DNA of 17,168 nt from JBFIHZ01 sp041601535 (GCA_041601535.1 JBFIHZ010000049.1:1-17168), one strand, 5' to 3'. Numbered from the stretch's first letter, positions 1 through 7,482 are shown. Made by a program: numbers and translations. Notes: a model not told the origin generated them from the sequence alone.

Positions 1-779
1 GCAGACTCAACCAGCGCCAGACCCTCGGTCAGGCCACCGCATTTATCCAGCTTGATATTGATTACGTCATAGCGGCTGGCCGCGGTTTCAAACTCGCCCA
101 GATGACAGCATGATTCATCCGCCCCCAGCGGCACATCAGAGCGGAAAAACTCCAGCTCCTCATCAGCACCAATAGGCAGTGGCTGTTCGATCATCGCAAT
201 GCCGAGACGCTTGGCGTGCGGTACATATTCTTTCAGCTCGGCAAACGTCCAGCCCTGGTTGACATCCACGATCAGGTTGGCATCGGGCCGTGCCGCACGG
301 ATGGCCTCCAGGCACTCGATGGGCTGCTCGCTGCCCAGCTTGATTTTCAGGTTCTCAAACAGGGAGCTGGCCGCAGCCTGCTCACCCATACGTTGTGGAC
401 TGTCCATGCCCAGGGTGAACACGGTACGCAGATTTTTGGGCCGGATCTTCAGTAACTGCCAGATACTTTTGCCGGAAGACTTCGCGCGGTAATCCCAGAA
501 AGCACAATCCAGCGCATTCCTGGCGCCGCCAGGTGGCAGCAATTGCTGGATCAACTCGCCGGACAGGCCTTTTTCAAGCTGTGACGCGATGGCTTCGAGC
601 TGGGCCGCCATGGAGTCCACCGTTTCATCATGGTAATACACGCCGCAGGCTTCCCCGCGGCCGCGTACCTGACCGTCAGACAGGGTCACCCGCACCGTAT
701 GACTGGCATCGAACACATAGCCGGTAATGGCGAATGGCGCGTTCATTTCCCAGGAAATTTTTTCTATGGAGATTTTCAT
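1..779 (-). CDS. dgcA: N-acetyl-D-glutamate racemase / dipeptide epimerase-like enolase-superfamily enzyme (DgcA type), 3' end outside window
   Basis: The frame read leftward from the ATG at 779 is open to base 1, giving 260 residues and no stop, so the C-terminus lies outside the window. It is a muconate-lactonizing/dipeptide-epimerase member of the enolase superfamily. An N-terminal capping domain (about 1-115) is followed by the barrel, with the two catalytic lysines and metal ligands in order: KIK (K145, K147), DVNQGW (D172, N174), IEQP (E198), ADES (D221) and NIKLDK (K243). The spacing keeps a constant offset from the L-Ala-D/L-Glu epimerase of E. coli as I recall it. The family is usually about 320 residues, so roughly 60 are missing, including the late-barrel residues that set substrate preference. 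The ATG overlaps the TGA of the dgcN-type gene (ATGA), so the two are almost certainly co-translated. That partnership favours N-acetyl-glutamate racemization in D-glutamate use over murein-peptide epimerization. The class call is firm; the substrate is inferred from context. Confidence 0.85.
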   Translation of the reverse strand, partial: MKISIEKISWEMNAPFAITGYVFDASHTVRVTLSDGQVRGRGEACGVYYHDETVDSMAAQLEAIASQLEKGLSGELIQQLLPPGGARNALDCAFWDYRAKSSGKSIWQLLKIRPKNLRTVFTLGMDSPQRMGEQAAASSLFENLKIKLGSEQPIECLEAIRAARPDANLIVDVNQGWTFAELKEYVPHAKRLGIAMIEQPLPIGADEELEFFRSDVPLGADESCCHLGEFETAASRYDVINIKLDKCGGLTEGLALVES

Positions 780-1801
780 TTGGTTTCCAGTGTGTTTTTC
801 AGGTGATTGACGATGGCGGAAGTGCCGTTCACCAGCGGGTCAACGCAGGGCAGGCCGTATTCGGCCGACAAGCCCGCCAGGTAGGATTCCCGTTCTGTGG
901 CATCCAGCTGCGAGGTGTTGACACTGATGCCAACGCAGCGGATGGCCGGATTGGTCAGCTGGCCTATGTTTACGGTGTGTTCAATGACCTCGCCGATGGA
1001 GCGCAAAGGCACGTGTTCCCAGCCTTCCACATGAGTACGGCCGGCCGCATGGCACACCACGAAGGCATCGGGCTGGGAGCCCAGCAACAGGCCCATGGTC
1101 ACCGGTGCATAGCCCGGGTGGAAAATACCGCCCTGTCCTTCAATCACGTCCCAGTGGTCGGCCTCATTGTCCGGTGACAGGGCCTCGGCTGCACCGGTCA
1201 GAAAATCACTGACCACCGCATCCAGCGGCAAGCCTTCACCGGCGATCATGATGCCGGTCTGGCCGGTGGCGCGGAAGCTGGCTTTAAGCCCGCCGGCCAA
1301 CATGTCTTTTTCCAGTTGCAACGCGGTGTATTTTTTGCCCAGGGTGCAATCGGTACCCACCGTCAGCAGGCGCTTGCCACTGCGCTTCCTGCCGTTGCCC
1401 ACCGGCAGATCAGCCGGCGGTATGCGCACATCCACCAGGCGTCCACCACCGGAACGGGCCGCGGCGACCAGCTCGGGCATATCGTTCAGGCGGGTGTGCA
1501 AACCCGCCACCACGTCCAGCCCGGCCTGCGCTGCCTCGATCAGCACGCCACGCCAGGCGGCCGGAATGGAGCCACCCACCAGCGCCGTGCCAATTACCAG
1601 GGATCCGGCGCCGGCAGCCACCGCACCCGCCACGTCCAGGTCCGGCAGGCCGGCGTCCACCGCACCGGGATTCAGGCGGATCTGGCCAACACACAGGTGC
1701 GGCCGCCAGTGCACCAGCCCCATACCGGTTTTGGCATAGGTTGGCCGCGTCTCGTCACCAACAAAGATCACGTAAGGGGTGCGCAGTTCGATGGTATTCA
1801 T
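776..1801 (-). CDS. dgcN: DUF1611 family protein, probable D-glutamate N-acetyltransferase (DgcN type)
   Basis: 341 residues, the usual length for DUF1611. The first half is a Rossmann-like domain (VIFVGDE near residue 11; SLVIGTALVGGSIP near 67-80). The second half has a P-loop-like motif GTDCTLGKK (149-157), then RATGQTGIM and EGQGGIFHPGY, all characteristic of the family. Family members in marine Proteobacteria have been reported to acetylate D-glutamate, the product then being racemized by DgcA; the activity here is inferred from the family and the adjacent epimerase gene. The start is the ATG at 1801, preceded by AGGA with 7 bases spacing; an in-frame TTG at 1834 lacks such support. Its stop overlaps the epimerase start by 4 bases. 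The XRE-cupin gene ends 83 bases upstream on the same strand, with no convincing terminator between, so one transcript regulator-dgcN-dgcA is likely. Confidence 0.88.
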   Translation of the reverse strand: MNTIELRTPYVIFVGDETRPTYAKTGMGLVHWRPHLCVGQIRLNPGAVDAGLPDLDVAGAVAAGAGSLVIGTALVGGSIPAAWRGVLIEAAQAGLDVVAGLHTRLNDMPELVAAARSGGGRLVDVRIPPADLPVGNGRKRSGKRLLTVGTDCTLGKKYTALQLEKDMLAGGLKASFRATGQTGIMIAGEGLPLDAVVSDFLTGAAEALSPDNEADHWDVIEGQGGIFHPGYAPVTMGLLLGSQPDAFVVCHAAGRTHVEGWEHVPLRSIGEVIEHTVNIGQLTNPAIRCVGISVNTSQLDATERESYLAGLSAEYGLPCVDPLVNGTSAIVNHLKNTLETK

Positions 1802-1884
1802 TGCTTTTTCCTGTAACAGCAAGCGGTTAGTCAAGGTTCCGGCCAGAATGCCCGGATGGGTTGCGAATTGGTGTCAACGGACGG

Positions 1885-2484
1885 TCAGCCGGGCCACTCA
1901 TCGGCATCGGTATACCCCGAGGCCTGCATGATGATCAGTATTTCAGCGTCCTCTTCACTGGCCGATACGTACTTGTGGCCCATGCTGGAATCGAAGGCGA
2001 TGCTGTCGCCGCTGCGCAGCTCCAACGGCTCATAGGCTTCGGAATACAGCAGCAGTGCTCCGGACAGCACGTGAATGAACTCCTGGCCGGGATGCCGCCG
2101 CCAGGGTGCCGACTCGTCCAGCTCATGGCTGAGAATGGTGGAACGCAAATACACCTGGTCCTGCCCCGCCAGGTCATTGCACAGTACCTGCCAGCGCGCA
2201 TCACGCGCTTCAAATACCGTGGCGGTCTGGCCGCGTGTCACCGAGCGCCGGGCGCCTTCACCGGGCCCGGGCGGGTTGGTCAGCACGGAAAAAGGAATGC
2301 CCAGCCCGTTTGACAGCTTGGTCACGGACGCAAACGACAAATTCGTGTGGCCGTTTTCCAGTTTGGACAGGGTGGCCTTGGAGATACCAGAACGCTCCGC
2401 CACGTCATCCAGGGTCCAGCCATGCTCCAGCCGCAGGGCCTTGAGCCGCTGTGCCACCGGTCCCGGATTTTTCACGTTGGCCAT
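1885..2484 (-). CDS. XRE-family regulator with C-terminal cupin domain
   Basis: 199 residues. An N-terminal helix-turn-helix of the XRE/Cro type spans about residues 9-63, with the recognition region GISKATLSKLENGHTNLS. It is joined to a C-terminal cupin barrel (about 105-185; HPGQEFIHVLSG and GHKYVSASEEDAEI are the cupin motifs). Regulators of this build sense small amino-acid- or amine-like ligands and often control a neighbouring catabolic operon. Two in-frame ATGs compete, at 2490 and 2484. The G-rich stretch ends directly against the first but lies 6 bases before the second, so 2484 is preferred. It lies upstream of and co-directional with the dgcN/dgcA genes and divergent from a class V aminotransferase. 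A 20-bp palindrome in that divergent gap is the likely binding site, which would also give autoregulation. Family call is secure; ligand and targets are inferred. Confidence 0.9.
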   Translation of the reverse strand: MANVKNPGPVAQRLKALRLEHGWTLDDVAERSGISKATLSKLENGHTNLSFASVTKLSNGLGIPFSVLTNPPGPGEGARRSVTRGQTATVFEARDARWQVLCNDLAGQDQVYLRSTILSHELDESAPWRRHPGQEFIHVLSGALLLYSEAYEPLELRSGDSIAFDSSMGHKYVSASEEDAEILIIMQASGYTDADEWPG

Positions 2485-2605
2485 GGCCATCCCCCGTTAT
2501 CGCTGCGTCGTTTGGGTTTGCGGGCTGATCCAGTCGGTTAGGCAAGCCTGCCGGGTTTAACTTGCCCCGGCGACAGTGTCTGCGCCATCCGCTTTGGTTT
2601 CCGTT

Positions 2606-2634
2606 AGTTTATATTTGTTTCGATATCGAAACAA
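2606..2634 (-). promoter_or_regulatory. Candidate sigma70-type promoter for the regulator-dgcN-dgcA operon
   Basis: Reading the minus strand, TTGTTT (2634-2629) and TAAACT (2611-2606) are separated by 17 bases. Neither box is a strong match, so the call rests mainly on correct spacing and on overlap with the palindrome at 2615-2634, which covers the -35 and most of the spacer. Transcription would begin near 2598, about 115 bases before the regulator ATG. A regulator bound to the palindrome would block this promoter. A TATATT at 2610-2615 could serve as a plus-strand -10, but it has no recognisable -35. Confidence 0.3.
2615..2634. promoter_or_regulatory. Perfect 20-bp palindrome, candidate operator of the XRE-cupin regulator
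   Basis: The half-site TTGTTTCGAT is followed immediately by its exact reverse complement ATCGAAACAA, with no spacer and no mismatch. It lies in the gap between the divergent regulator and aminotransferase genes, in a short AT-rich patch inside GC-rich sequence. It is not followed by a T-run, so it is not terminator-like. Dimeric XRE regulators typically bind such symmetric sites beside their own gene. Binding itself is inferred. Confidence 0.6.
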
Positions 2635-2855
2635 GCATTTGTTCATCTGACGGTTCGGGCTACATTTCGAGCGACGATTGGGGCGCTGGCCGGCACGGAT
2701 CAACCGGGCCAAAGCCCAGCCCGGCGGTGGCAGACCCCCAGTGCAGTCCCGGTAAGCGGATTTTGTCCCGTATCACCCAACAATGCCTGCGAATCCATTA
2801 GACTGGTCCGCTTGACACTGGACCGCCACCGAGGCGAATTGAAGAGAAAGGAACC

Positions 2856-3986
2856 ATGCCTGGATTGCTGAATGATATTGACCCTGAGGGTCTGCTCGAA
2901 TACTCCGTCGTTTTTACCGACCGTTCCCTGAACCATATGTCGCAAACCTTCCAGCGCGTGATGAACGACATCTCCACCACGCTGAAGCAAGTGTACGCCG
3001 CCTCAGCGGTGGTCGTCGTTCCGGGTGGTGGCACCTATGGCATGGAGGCCGTGGCGCGGCAGTTTGCCGGCTCCAAAAAATGTCTGATTCTGCGCAATGG
3101 CTGGTTCAGCTACCGCTGGACGCAAATCCTGGAGGCCGGACAGATCACCGATAACACCACGGTGATGAAAGCCCGGCGCGAATCGTCCGATGCCCAGGCC
3201 GCGTTTGCTCCGGCCGCCATTGACGAGGTGGTGGCCCGCATCCGCCAGGAACAACCCGACCTGGTGTTCGCTCCGCACGTGGAAACCGCTTCCGGCATGA
3301 TGCTGCCGGATGATTACATTCGTGCGGTGGCCGCTGCGGTGCGCGAGACCGGCGGACTGTTTGTGCTGGACTGTATTGCTTCCGGCACCGTTTGGGTGGA
3401 CATGCAGGAAACCGGCGTGGACGTTTTGATCAGCGCACCACAAAAAGGCTGGAGCGCATCGCCCTGCAGCGCGCTGGTGATGCTGGGTGAGCGTGCCCTG
3501 GACCGGCTGCCGTCGACCACCAGCTCCAGTTTTGCCTGCGATCTGAAAAAGTGGCATGAAATCATGCAGGCCTACGTGAACGGCGGCCATGCCTATCACG
3601 CCACCCTGCCCACCGATGCGCTGACCCGCTTTCGCGACACCATGCTGGAGACGGCCGATTACGGATTTGACCGGGTGAAAGACGAGCAACTGGAACTGGG
3701 GCGGAAAGTGCGCGAATTGCTTACCTCAAGAGGTTACCAAAGCGTGGCGGCCGAGGGCTTTCAGGCACCCGGCGTGGTGGTCAGTTATACCGACGATCCG
3801 CAAATACAAAATGGCAGCAAGTTCATGCAACAGGGCCTGCAGGTGGCTGCCGGCGTGCCGCTGATGTGCGATGAAGGGGACGATTTCCGCACCTTCCGTA
3901 TCGGCCTGTTTGGCCTCGACAAACTGCATAATATCGAGCGCAGCGTGGCCCATTTGCAGCAGGCACTGGACCGCTTGCCCGGCTGA
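2856..3986 (+). CDS. Class V (fold-type I) PLP-dependent aminotransferase, alanine/serine-glyoxylate aminotransferase-like
   Basis: 376 residues, normal for the family. Visible PLP-site elements in order: the glycine-rich PGGGTYGMEA (56-65), HVETASG (141-147), the Asp that contacts the pyridine nitrogen in LDCIASG (D172), and the Schiff-base lysine in SAPQKGWS (K197). The tail (FRTFRIGLFG) matches the C-terminal domain of alanine/serine-glyoxylate aminotransferases. The ATG at 2856 is preceded by AAAGGA at short spacing. It is divergent from the XRE-cupin/dgcN/dgcA operon and shares the intergenic palindrome, so it may belong to the same regulon. The next gene starts 67 bases downstream. Amino donor and acceptor cannot be read from the sequence; a glyoxylate or pyruvate aminotransferase, or another fold-I reaction on an amino acid, are all possible. 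Family call is firm, substrate unknown. Confidence 0.88.
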   Translation: MPGLLNDIDPEGLLEYSVVFTDRSLNHMSQTFQRVMNDISTTLKQVYAASAVVVVPGGGTYGMEAVARQFAGSKKCLILRNGWFSYRWTQILEAGQITDNTTVMKARRESSDAQAAFAPAAIDEVVARIRQEQPDLVFAPHVETASGMMLPDDYIRAVAAAVRETGGLFVLDCIASGTVWVDMQETGVDVLISAPQKGWSASPCSALVMLGERALDRLPSTTSSSFACDLKKWHEIMQAYVNGGHAYHATLPTDALTRFRDTMLETADYGFDRVKDEQLELGRKVRELLTSRGYQSVAAEGFQAPGVVVSYTDDPQIQNGSKFMQQGLQVAAGVPLMCDEGDDFRTFRIGLFGLDKLHNIERSVAHLQQALDRLPG

Positions 3987-4008
3987 ACGCGCCGCAGCAG
4001 CGCCTGAC

Positions 4009-4022
4009 TGGTTCATGAACCA
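4009..4022. repeat. 14-bp perfect palindrome upstream of the flavoprotein gene
   Basis: TGGTTCATGAACCA is a perfect palindrome with no spacer, in the 67-base gap between the aminotransferase and the YhiN-type gene, 31 bases before the latter's ATG. It has no following T-run. It could be an operator half-pair or chance. The half-site does not resemble the 20-bp palindrome at 2615. Confidence 0.3.
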
Positions 4023-4053
4023 TCGATGACCTCCCCGCAAGCGCGCATGGCCG

Positions 4054-5265
4054 ATGGCCATCACTGACACGCTGATCATTGGCGCCGGCGCGGCCGGGCT
4101 GATGTGCGCCATCACCGCCGCCCGCCGCGGGCGGCGGGTGCGCGTGCTGGAACGGTCCAACAAGGTCGGTAAAAAAATCCTCATGTCGGGCGGCGGGCGC
4201 TGCAATTTCACCAACCTGCACACCGCACCCGAGCGCTTCCTGTCGCACAACCCGCACTTCTGCAAGAGTGCACTGAGCCGCTACACGCAATGGGACTTTA
4301 TTGCGCTGGTCGAGCAGCACGGTATTGAGTATTTTGAAAAGCACACCGTCAACGGCCTCAGCGGCCAGCTGTTCTGCCAGCAATCGTCGAAACAGATCGT
4401 CGCGATGCTGCTGGACGAGTGTGCCCGCGCGGGGGTGGAAATCACCACGCGTTGTGAAACGGAACAGGTAAAGCACAGCGGCCACTTCACGCTGCATACC
4501 AACCTGGGCAAGCTGAGTGCCGAAACCCTGGTGGTGGCTGCCGGTGGCCTGTCCATACCCAGCCTGGGCGGTTCCGATTTCGGCTACCGGCTGGGACGGC
4601 AGTTTGGCCTTGAGCAGTTTCCCACCCGTGCCGGCCTGGTGCCGTTTACCTTTACCGATGACGTTCATGCCCTTTGCGCCCGCCTGTCCGGCGTGTCCTG
4701 CGAGGTGGTGGCGGCCAGCGCCGATGATGCGGCACGGCCGGCCAGCTTCCGTGAAGATCTGCTGTTCACCCACCGCGGGCTCAGTGGCCCGGCCATTTTG
4801 CAGCTGTCCAGCTACTGGCAGCCCGGCGAGGCCATCCGCATCAAGCTGTTACCCGGGCACGACGCGCCGCTGCTGCTGAAGGACTGGAAACGCCAGCACC
4901 CGCGCGCGCTGTTGCGCACCCTGCTGGGTACGCTGTTGCCCAAGCAACTGGTGCTGGAACTGGAAACGCTGTTCTGGCCTGGAGCCAAAGACACCCCGCT
5001 GGCCGATTGGCCGGACCGCCGTCTGCTGTCCGTGGCAGAGCAGCTGCAGGGCTGGCAGCTCAAGCCCGCCGCCACCGAAGGCTACCGTACCGCCGAAGTT
5101 ACCCTGGGCGGTATCGACACCCGCCAACTGTCTTCCAAAACCATGGAATCCCCCACGCCGGGGCTGTTTTTTATCGGCGAGGTGGTGGATGTCACCGGCC
5201 ACCTCGGCGGTTTCAATTTCCAGTGGGCCTGGTCATCCGGCCATGCCGCCGGTATGGCGGTGTAA
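4054..5265 (+). CDS. YhiN/HI0933-family NAD(P)/FAD-dependent oxidoreductase
   Basis: 403 residues, the usual family length. The N-terminus has the dinucleotide-binding motif IIGAGAAGL (8-16), then the family signature around 38-54 (KVGKKILMSGGGRCNFTN). The middle holds VVAAGGLSIPSLGGSDFGY and the end holds FIGEVVDVTGHLGGFNFQWAWSSG, closing the FAD site. This places it in the HI0933/YhiN (BaiN/RdsA-related) flavoprotein group, cytosolic and mostly of unknown physiological role; gut relatives have been linked to bile-acid reduction, which need not apply here. The ATG at 4054 has no clear Shine-Dalgarno sequence. It follows the aminotransferase gene by 67 bases in the same direction, so co-transcription is possible. 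Downstream, it converges on the small membrane-protein gene with a 52-base gap. Confidence 0.9.
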   Translation: MAITDTLIIGAGAAGLMCAITAARRGRRVRVLERSNKVGKKILMSGGGRCNFTNLHTAPERFLSHNPHFCKSALSRYTQWDFIALVEQHGIEYFEKHTVNGLSGQLFCQQSSKQIVAMLLDECARAGVEITTRCETEQVKHSGHFTLHTNLGKLSAETLVVAAGGLSIPSLGGSDFGYRLGRQFGLEQFPTRAGLVPFTFTDDVHALCARLSGVSCEVVAASADDAARPASFREDLLFTHRGLSGPAILQLSSYWQPGEAIRIKLLPGHDAPLLLKDWKRQHPRALLRTLLGTLLPKQLVLELETLFWPGAKDTPLADWPDRRLLSVAEQLQGWQLKPAATEGYRTAEVTLGGIDTRQLSSKTMESPTPGLFFIGEVVDVTGHLGGFNFQWAWSSGHAAGMAV

Positions 5266-5317
5266 ATCCACGCTGTCGCGCTGCGGTTTCACCTCTCGTG
5301 CCGGGGTGCCGCGGCGC

Positions 5318-5479
5318 TTAACGGAAAACGGCGTAATAGATCACATACAGCCACGACAACAGGCCGTGCACGATGGCCCAGCCTATCGAATGGTTGATAT
5401 TGAATGAAATGGCCATGGCCAGCGCCGACCCAAAGCTGACACCGTGCCAACCGAACTGTTTCACGATCACTTGCCTCAT
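5318..5479 (-). CDS. Small membrane protein, 53 residues
   Basis: This short ORF begins with the ATG at 5479 and ends with TAA at 5318-5320. GGAGG lies 6 bases before the ATG, an excellent ribosome-binding site. The ATG overlaps the TGA of the M1 aminopeptidase gene (ATGA), so translation is probably coupled. After a short basic head (MRQVIVKQFGW) come two hydrophobic stretches, about residues 14-28 and 33-51, the second being GWAIVHGLLSWLYVIYYAVF. The pattern of an internal polar NHS turn followed by a WAI-HG-WLYVIYY segment resembles a widespread class of uncharacterised 50-60 residue membrane proteins (from memory, not searched). It probably forms a hairpin in the inner membrane. The ribosome-binding site, overlap and amino-acid pattern make it a real gene; its function is unknown. 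Confidence 0.75.
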   Translation of the reverse strand: MRQVIVKQFGWHGVSFGSALAMAISFNINHSIGWAIVHGLLSWLYVIYYAVFR

Positions 5480-7482
5480 TGCACGCCTCCTTCAGACGGA
5501 TCAAGCACCCGCTGCACCGCTGCCACGGTCAACGGGTGGTAATTCTCCCGCACCTGCGCAAACCACTCACGGGCGCGCGCGCCGTCGTGGCCATTTCTCG
5601 TCAACGCCTGGAACACCGGTTCGACCAGGCGGGTGCGGCCATAACGCCCCAGGTGATGGCGCATTGCGGGATAGGCCGGCTGGAACCGGCGTGTGGCCAC
5701 CTGGATAAACCATTCCCGGCTGATTTCGGCATTGGCCGATGCGCTCAGGCCCAGGCCAGCGTCCAGCGCCTGCAGTTGCTCCGCGGTCAGTTCGGCCGGC
5801 AGGGCCTTGAGGAAATACACCACGGCCTGCGGACTCCACTGCTCCCGTGGCAGGGCGCTGGTAGCCGTTTCGCCGATGGCCCATTGCCCGGCCAGCCTGG
5901 CTGCCTGATCCAGGTTGTCGGAAGACGGCAGATACGCGCTGGCCGGAACTCCCGGACGGTACAGCCACTGTTCCACCTGCTCGCGGCTGTATTTGCCCGG
6001 CTGAGCACTCAGCAGGTGTTCGTCCAGGTAGTCCAGGAAGGTTTCACTGCTGATGGCCTGAAACGCAAAGTGATTGAAATACGCCGACAGGAAGGCATCA
6101 AAGGTTTCGCGGCCAAATGTGTGTTCCAGCGTTTCCAGCAGCAACTGGCCCTTGCTGTATTCCAGCCCGTCCTGGCCGACGTCCGGATCGCCGCTGCGAA
6201 ATTCCGGCGCCAGTGGCTGCATCGCCTCAGGCACGGTTTGCAATTTTTCCAGCAGGCTCTGATAGGCCAGCACCCGTTCTTCGTCCGCACGTGCGGCGCC
6301 ATACAGCACCTCCATCAGCCTGGCTTCAAGGTATGAGGTGGTGCCTTCATTCAGCCAGATGTCGCGCCAGCTGGCATTGCTCACCAGGTTGCCTGACCAC
6401 GAATGCGCCAGTTCATGGGCAATCAGTGACACCAGGCTGCGGTCACCGGCCAGCACCGTTGGGGTGATAAACGACAGGCGCGGGTTTTCCATCCCGCCAT
6501 AAGGAAAAGACGGCGGCAGGATCAACAGGTCGTAACGCCCCCACTGGTAGTCGCCGTAGATCGCCGATGCGGCGTCCAGCATGTCCTGGGTGTCGGCAAA
6601 CTCATGCGCCGCTGCCGGCAGAATGTCCGGCTCGGCATACACCCCGGTGTCATCGCCGAAAGCGTGAAACTCCAGATCGCCAACCGCCAGTGCCAGCAGA
6701 TAGCTGGGAATCGGTTGCGGCATGGAAAAATGGTACTCGCCATCACGCGCCGCTTGCGGGTCGTTGTCCGCGCTCATCAGCGCCAGCACCTCGGGCGGGG
6801 TGTGCACCGTGGCCTCGTAGGTGACCCGTACCGCCGGCGTGTCCTGCAGCGGCACCCAGCTGCGCGCATGGATGGATTGTGATTGGGTAAACATGAACGG
6901 CTGCTCGCCGCCGGCAGTCAATTCCGGCGGCAGCCACATCAGCGCCGAGGCATCCGGCCCGGTCTGATAGCGGATAAGCAGCTGGAACTCATCCGCCGCT
7001 GGCTCAAAGCCCTGCGGCAGGGTGATGTACAGCGGCTGCCCTTTCACCGGGTCACTGTCGCCCAGGCGGAATTCAAGTTCCTGCGCCTGCTCAGCGGGGG
7101 CTGCCAGGCTGACGCCGTCAATGTTCAGCCCGCGGGTGTCCAGCACCACCTGCCGTGCCGCCGCATCGTGCGAGCGCATATGCAGCCTGACCTCACCATC
7201 CAGCCGTTGCCGCTCGAAATCAACCGACAGGTCCAGCTGCAAATGCCGGGTGGTAAACTGCCGGCTGTTGGCAAAACTGAAATAATCATGCGCGCTATGG
7301 TCACCTGCGCCAGGTGGGTCAACTGCGACGGGCGGGCTTTCCGCAGCTTCTGCGGCGGAGTGCGGCCCGTTTTCCGCCTCACTATCTTGCGCGGCCTGCG
7401 GCTCCCGGCCGGGCCCTTCCGCGTTGAAATCACAGGCGCTTAACGCCAGCAATAAAAGCAGCAACACACTCCATTCACGCAC
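5476..7482 (-). CDS. M1 family zinc aminopeptidase, lipoprotein, leukotriene A4 hydrolase-like
   Basis: 668 residues when started at the GTG at 7482, which has AAGGAG with 7 bases spacing; a GTG at 7509 lacks one. The start yields a lipoprotein signal: MREW, a leucine run, and lipobox LSAC with Cys17. Asp18 follows it, which by the E. coli +2 rule favours retention in the inner membrane. An acidic, Ala/Pro-rich linker (19-65) precedes an M1 beta-domain. The catalytic domain carries GGMEN (329-333), the zinc site HELAH (H356, E357, H360) and the distal ligand in NEGTTSYLE (E379). The all-alpha C-terminal half, with EYSKGQLLLETLEHTFG, matches the LTA4-hydrolase/cold-active aminopeptidase branch. 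It probably trims N-terminal residues from peptides in the periplasm. The small membrane-protein gene overlaps its stop codon. glnE is divergent. Confidence 0.93.
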   Translation of the reverse strand: MREWSVLLLLLLALSACDFNAEGPGREPQAAQDSEAENGPHSAAEAAESPPVAVDPPGAGDHSAHDYFSFANSRQFTTRHLQLDLSVDFERQRLDGEVRLHMRSHDAAARQVVLDTRGLNIDGVSLAAPAEQAQELEFRLGDSDPVKGQPLYITLPQGFEPAADEFQLLIRYQTGPDASALMWLPPELTAGGEQPFMFTQSQSIHARSWVPLQDTPAVRVTYEATVHTPPEVLALMSADNDPQAARDGEYHFSMPQPIPSYLLALAVGDLEFHAFGDDTGVYAEPDILPAAAHEFADTQDMLDAASAIYGDYQWGRYDLLILPPSFPYGGMENPRLSFITPTVLAGDRSLVSLIAHELAHSWSGNLVSNASWRDIWLNEGTTSYLEARLMEVLYGAARADEERVLAYQSLLEKLQTVPEAMQPLAPEFRSGDPDVGQDGLEYSKGQLLLETLEHTFGRETFDAFLSAYFNHFAFQAISSETFLDYLDEHLLSAQPGKYSREQVEQWLYRPGVPASAYLPSSDNLDQAARLAGQWAIGETATSALPREQWSPQAVVYFLKALPAELTAEQLQALDAGLGLSASANAEISREWFIQVATRRFQPAYPAMRHHLGRYGRTRLVEPVFQALTRNGHDGARAREWFAQVRENYHPLTVAAVQRVLDPSEGGVQ

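Noticed and set aside
1872..1877. Consensus TTGACA on the minus strand between regulator and dgcN
   Set aside because: No acceptable -10 box at 15-20 bases downstream, and the gap is only 83 bases. Treated as chance, so dgcN is taken as part of the regulator transcript.
2704..2724. CCGGGC/GCCCGG hairpin in the divergent gap
   Set aside because: A 6-base stem with a 9-base loop in GC-rich DNA and no T-run. Not distinguishable from chance, unlike the 20-bp palindrome.
2812..2817. TTGACA before the aminotransferase
   Set aside because: A matching -10 would place the transcript start almost on the ATG at 2856, and the base at that position is a poor match.
3823..4773. 316-residue minus-strand frame
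   Set aside because: It runs opposite the end of the aminotransferase and the start of the YhiN-type gene, which have family motifs. No motif or ribosome-binding site of its own was seen.
5479..6336. 285-residue plus-strand frame
   Set aside because: Antisense shadow of the M1 aminopeptidase with no domain; composition is the complement pattern of the real gene.
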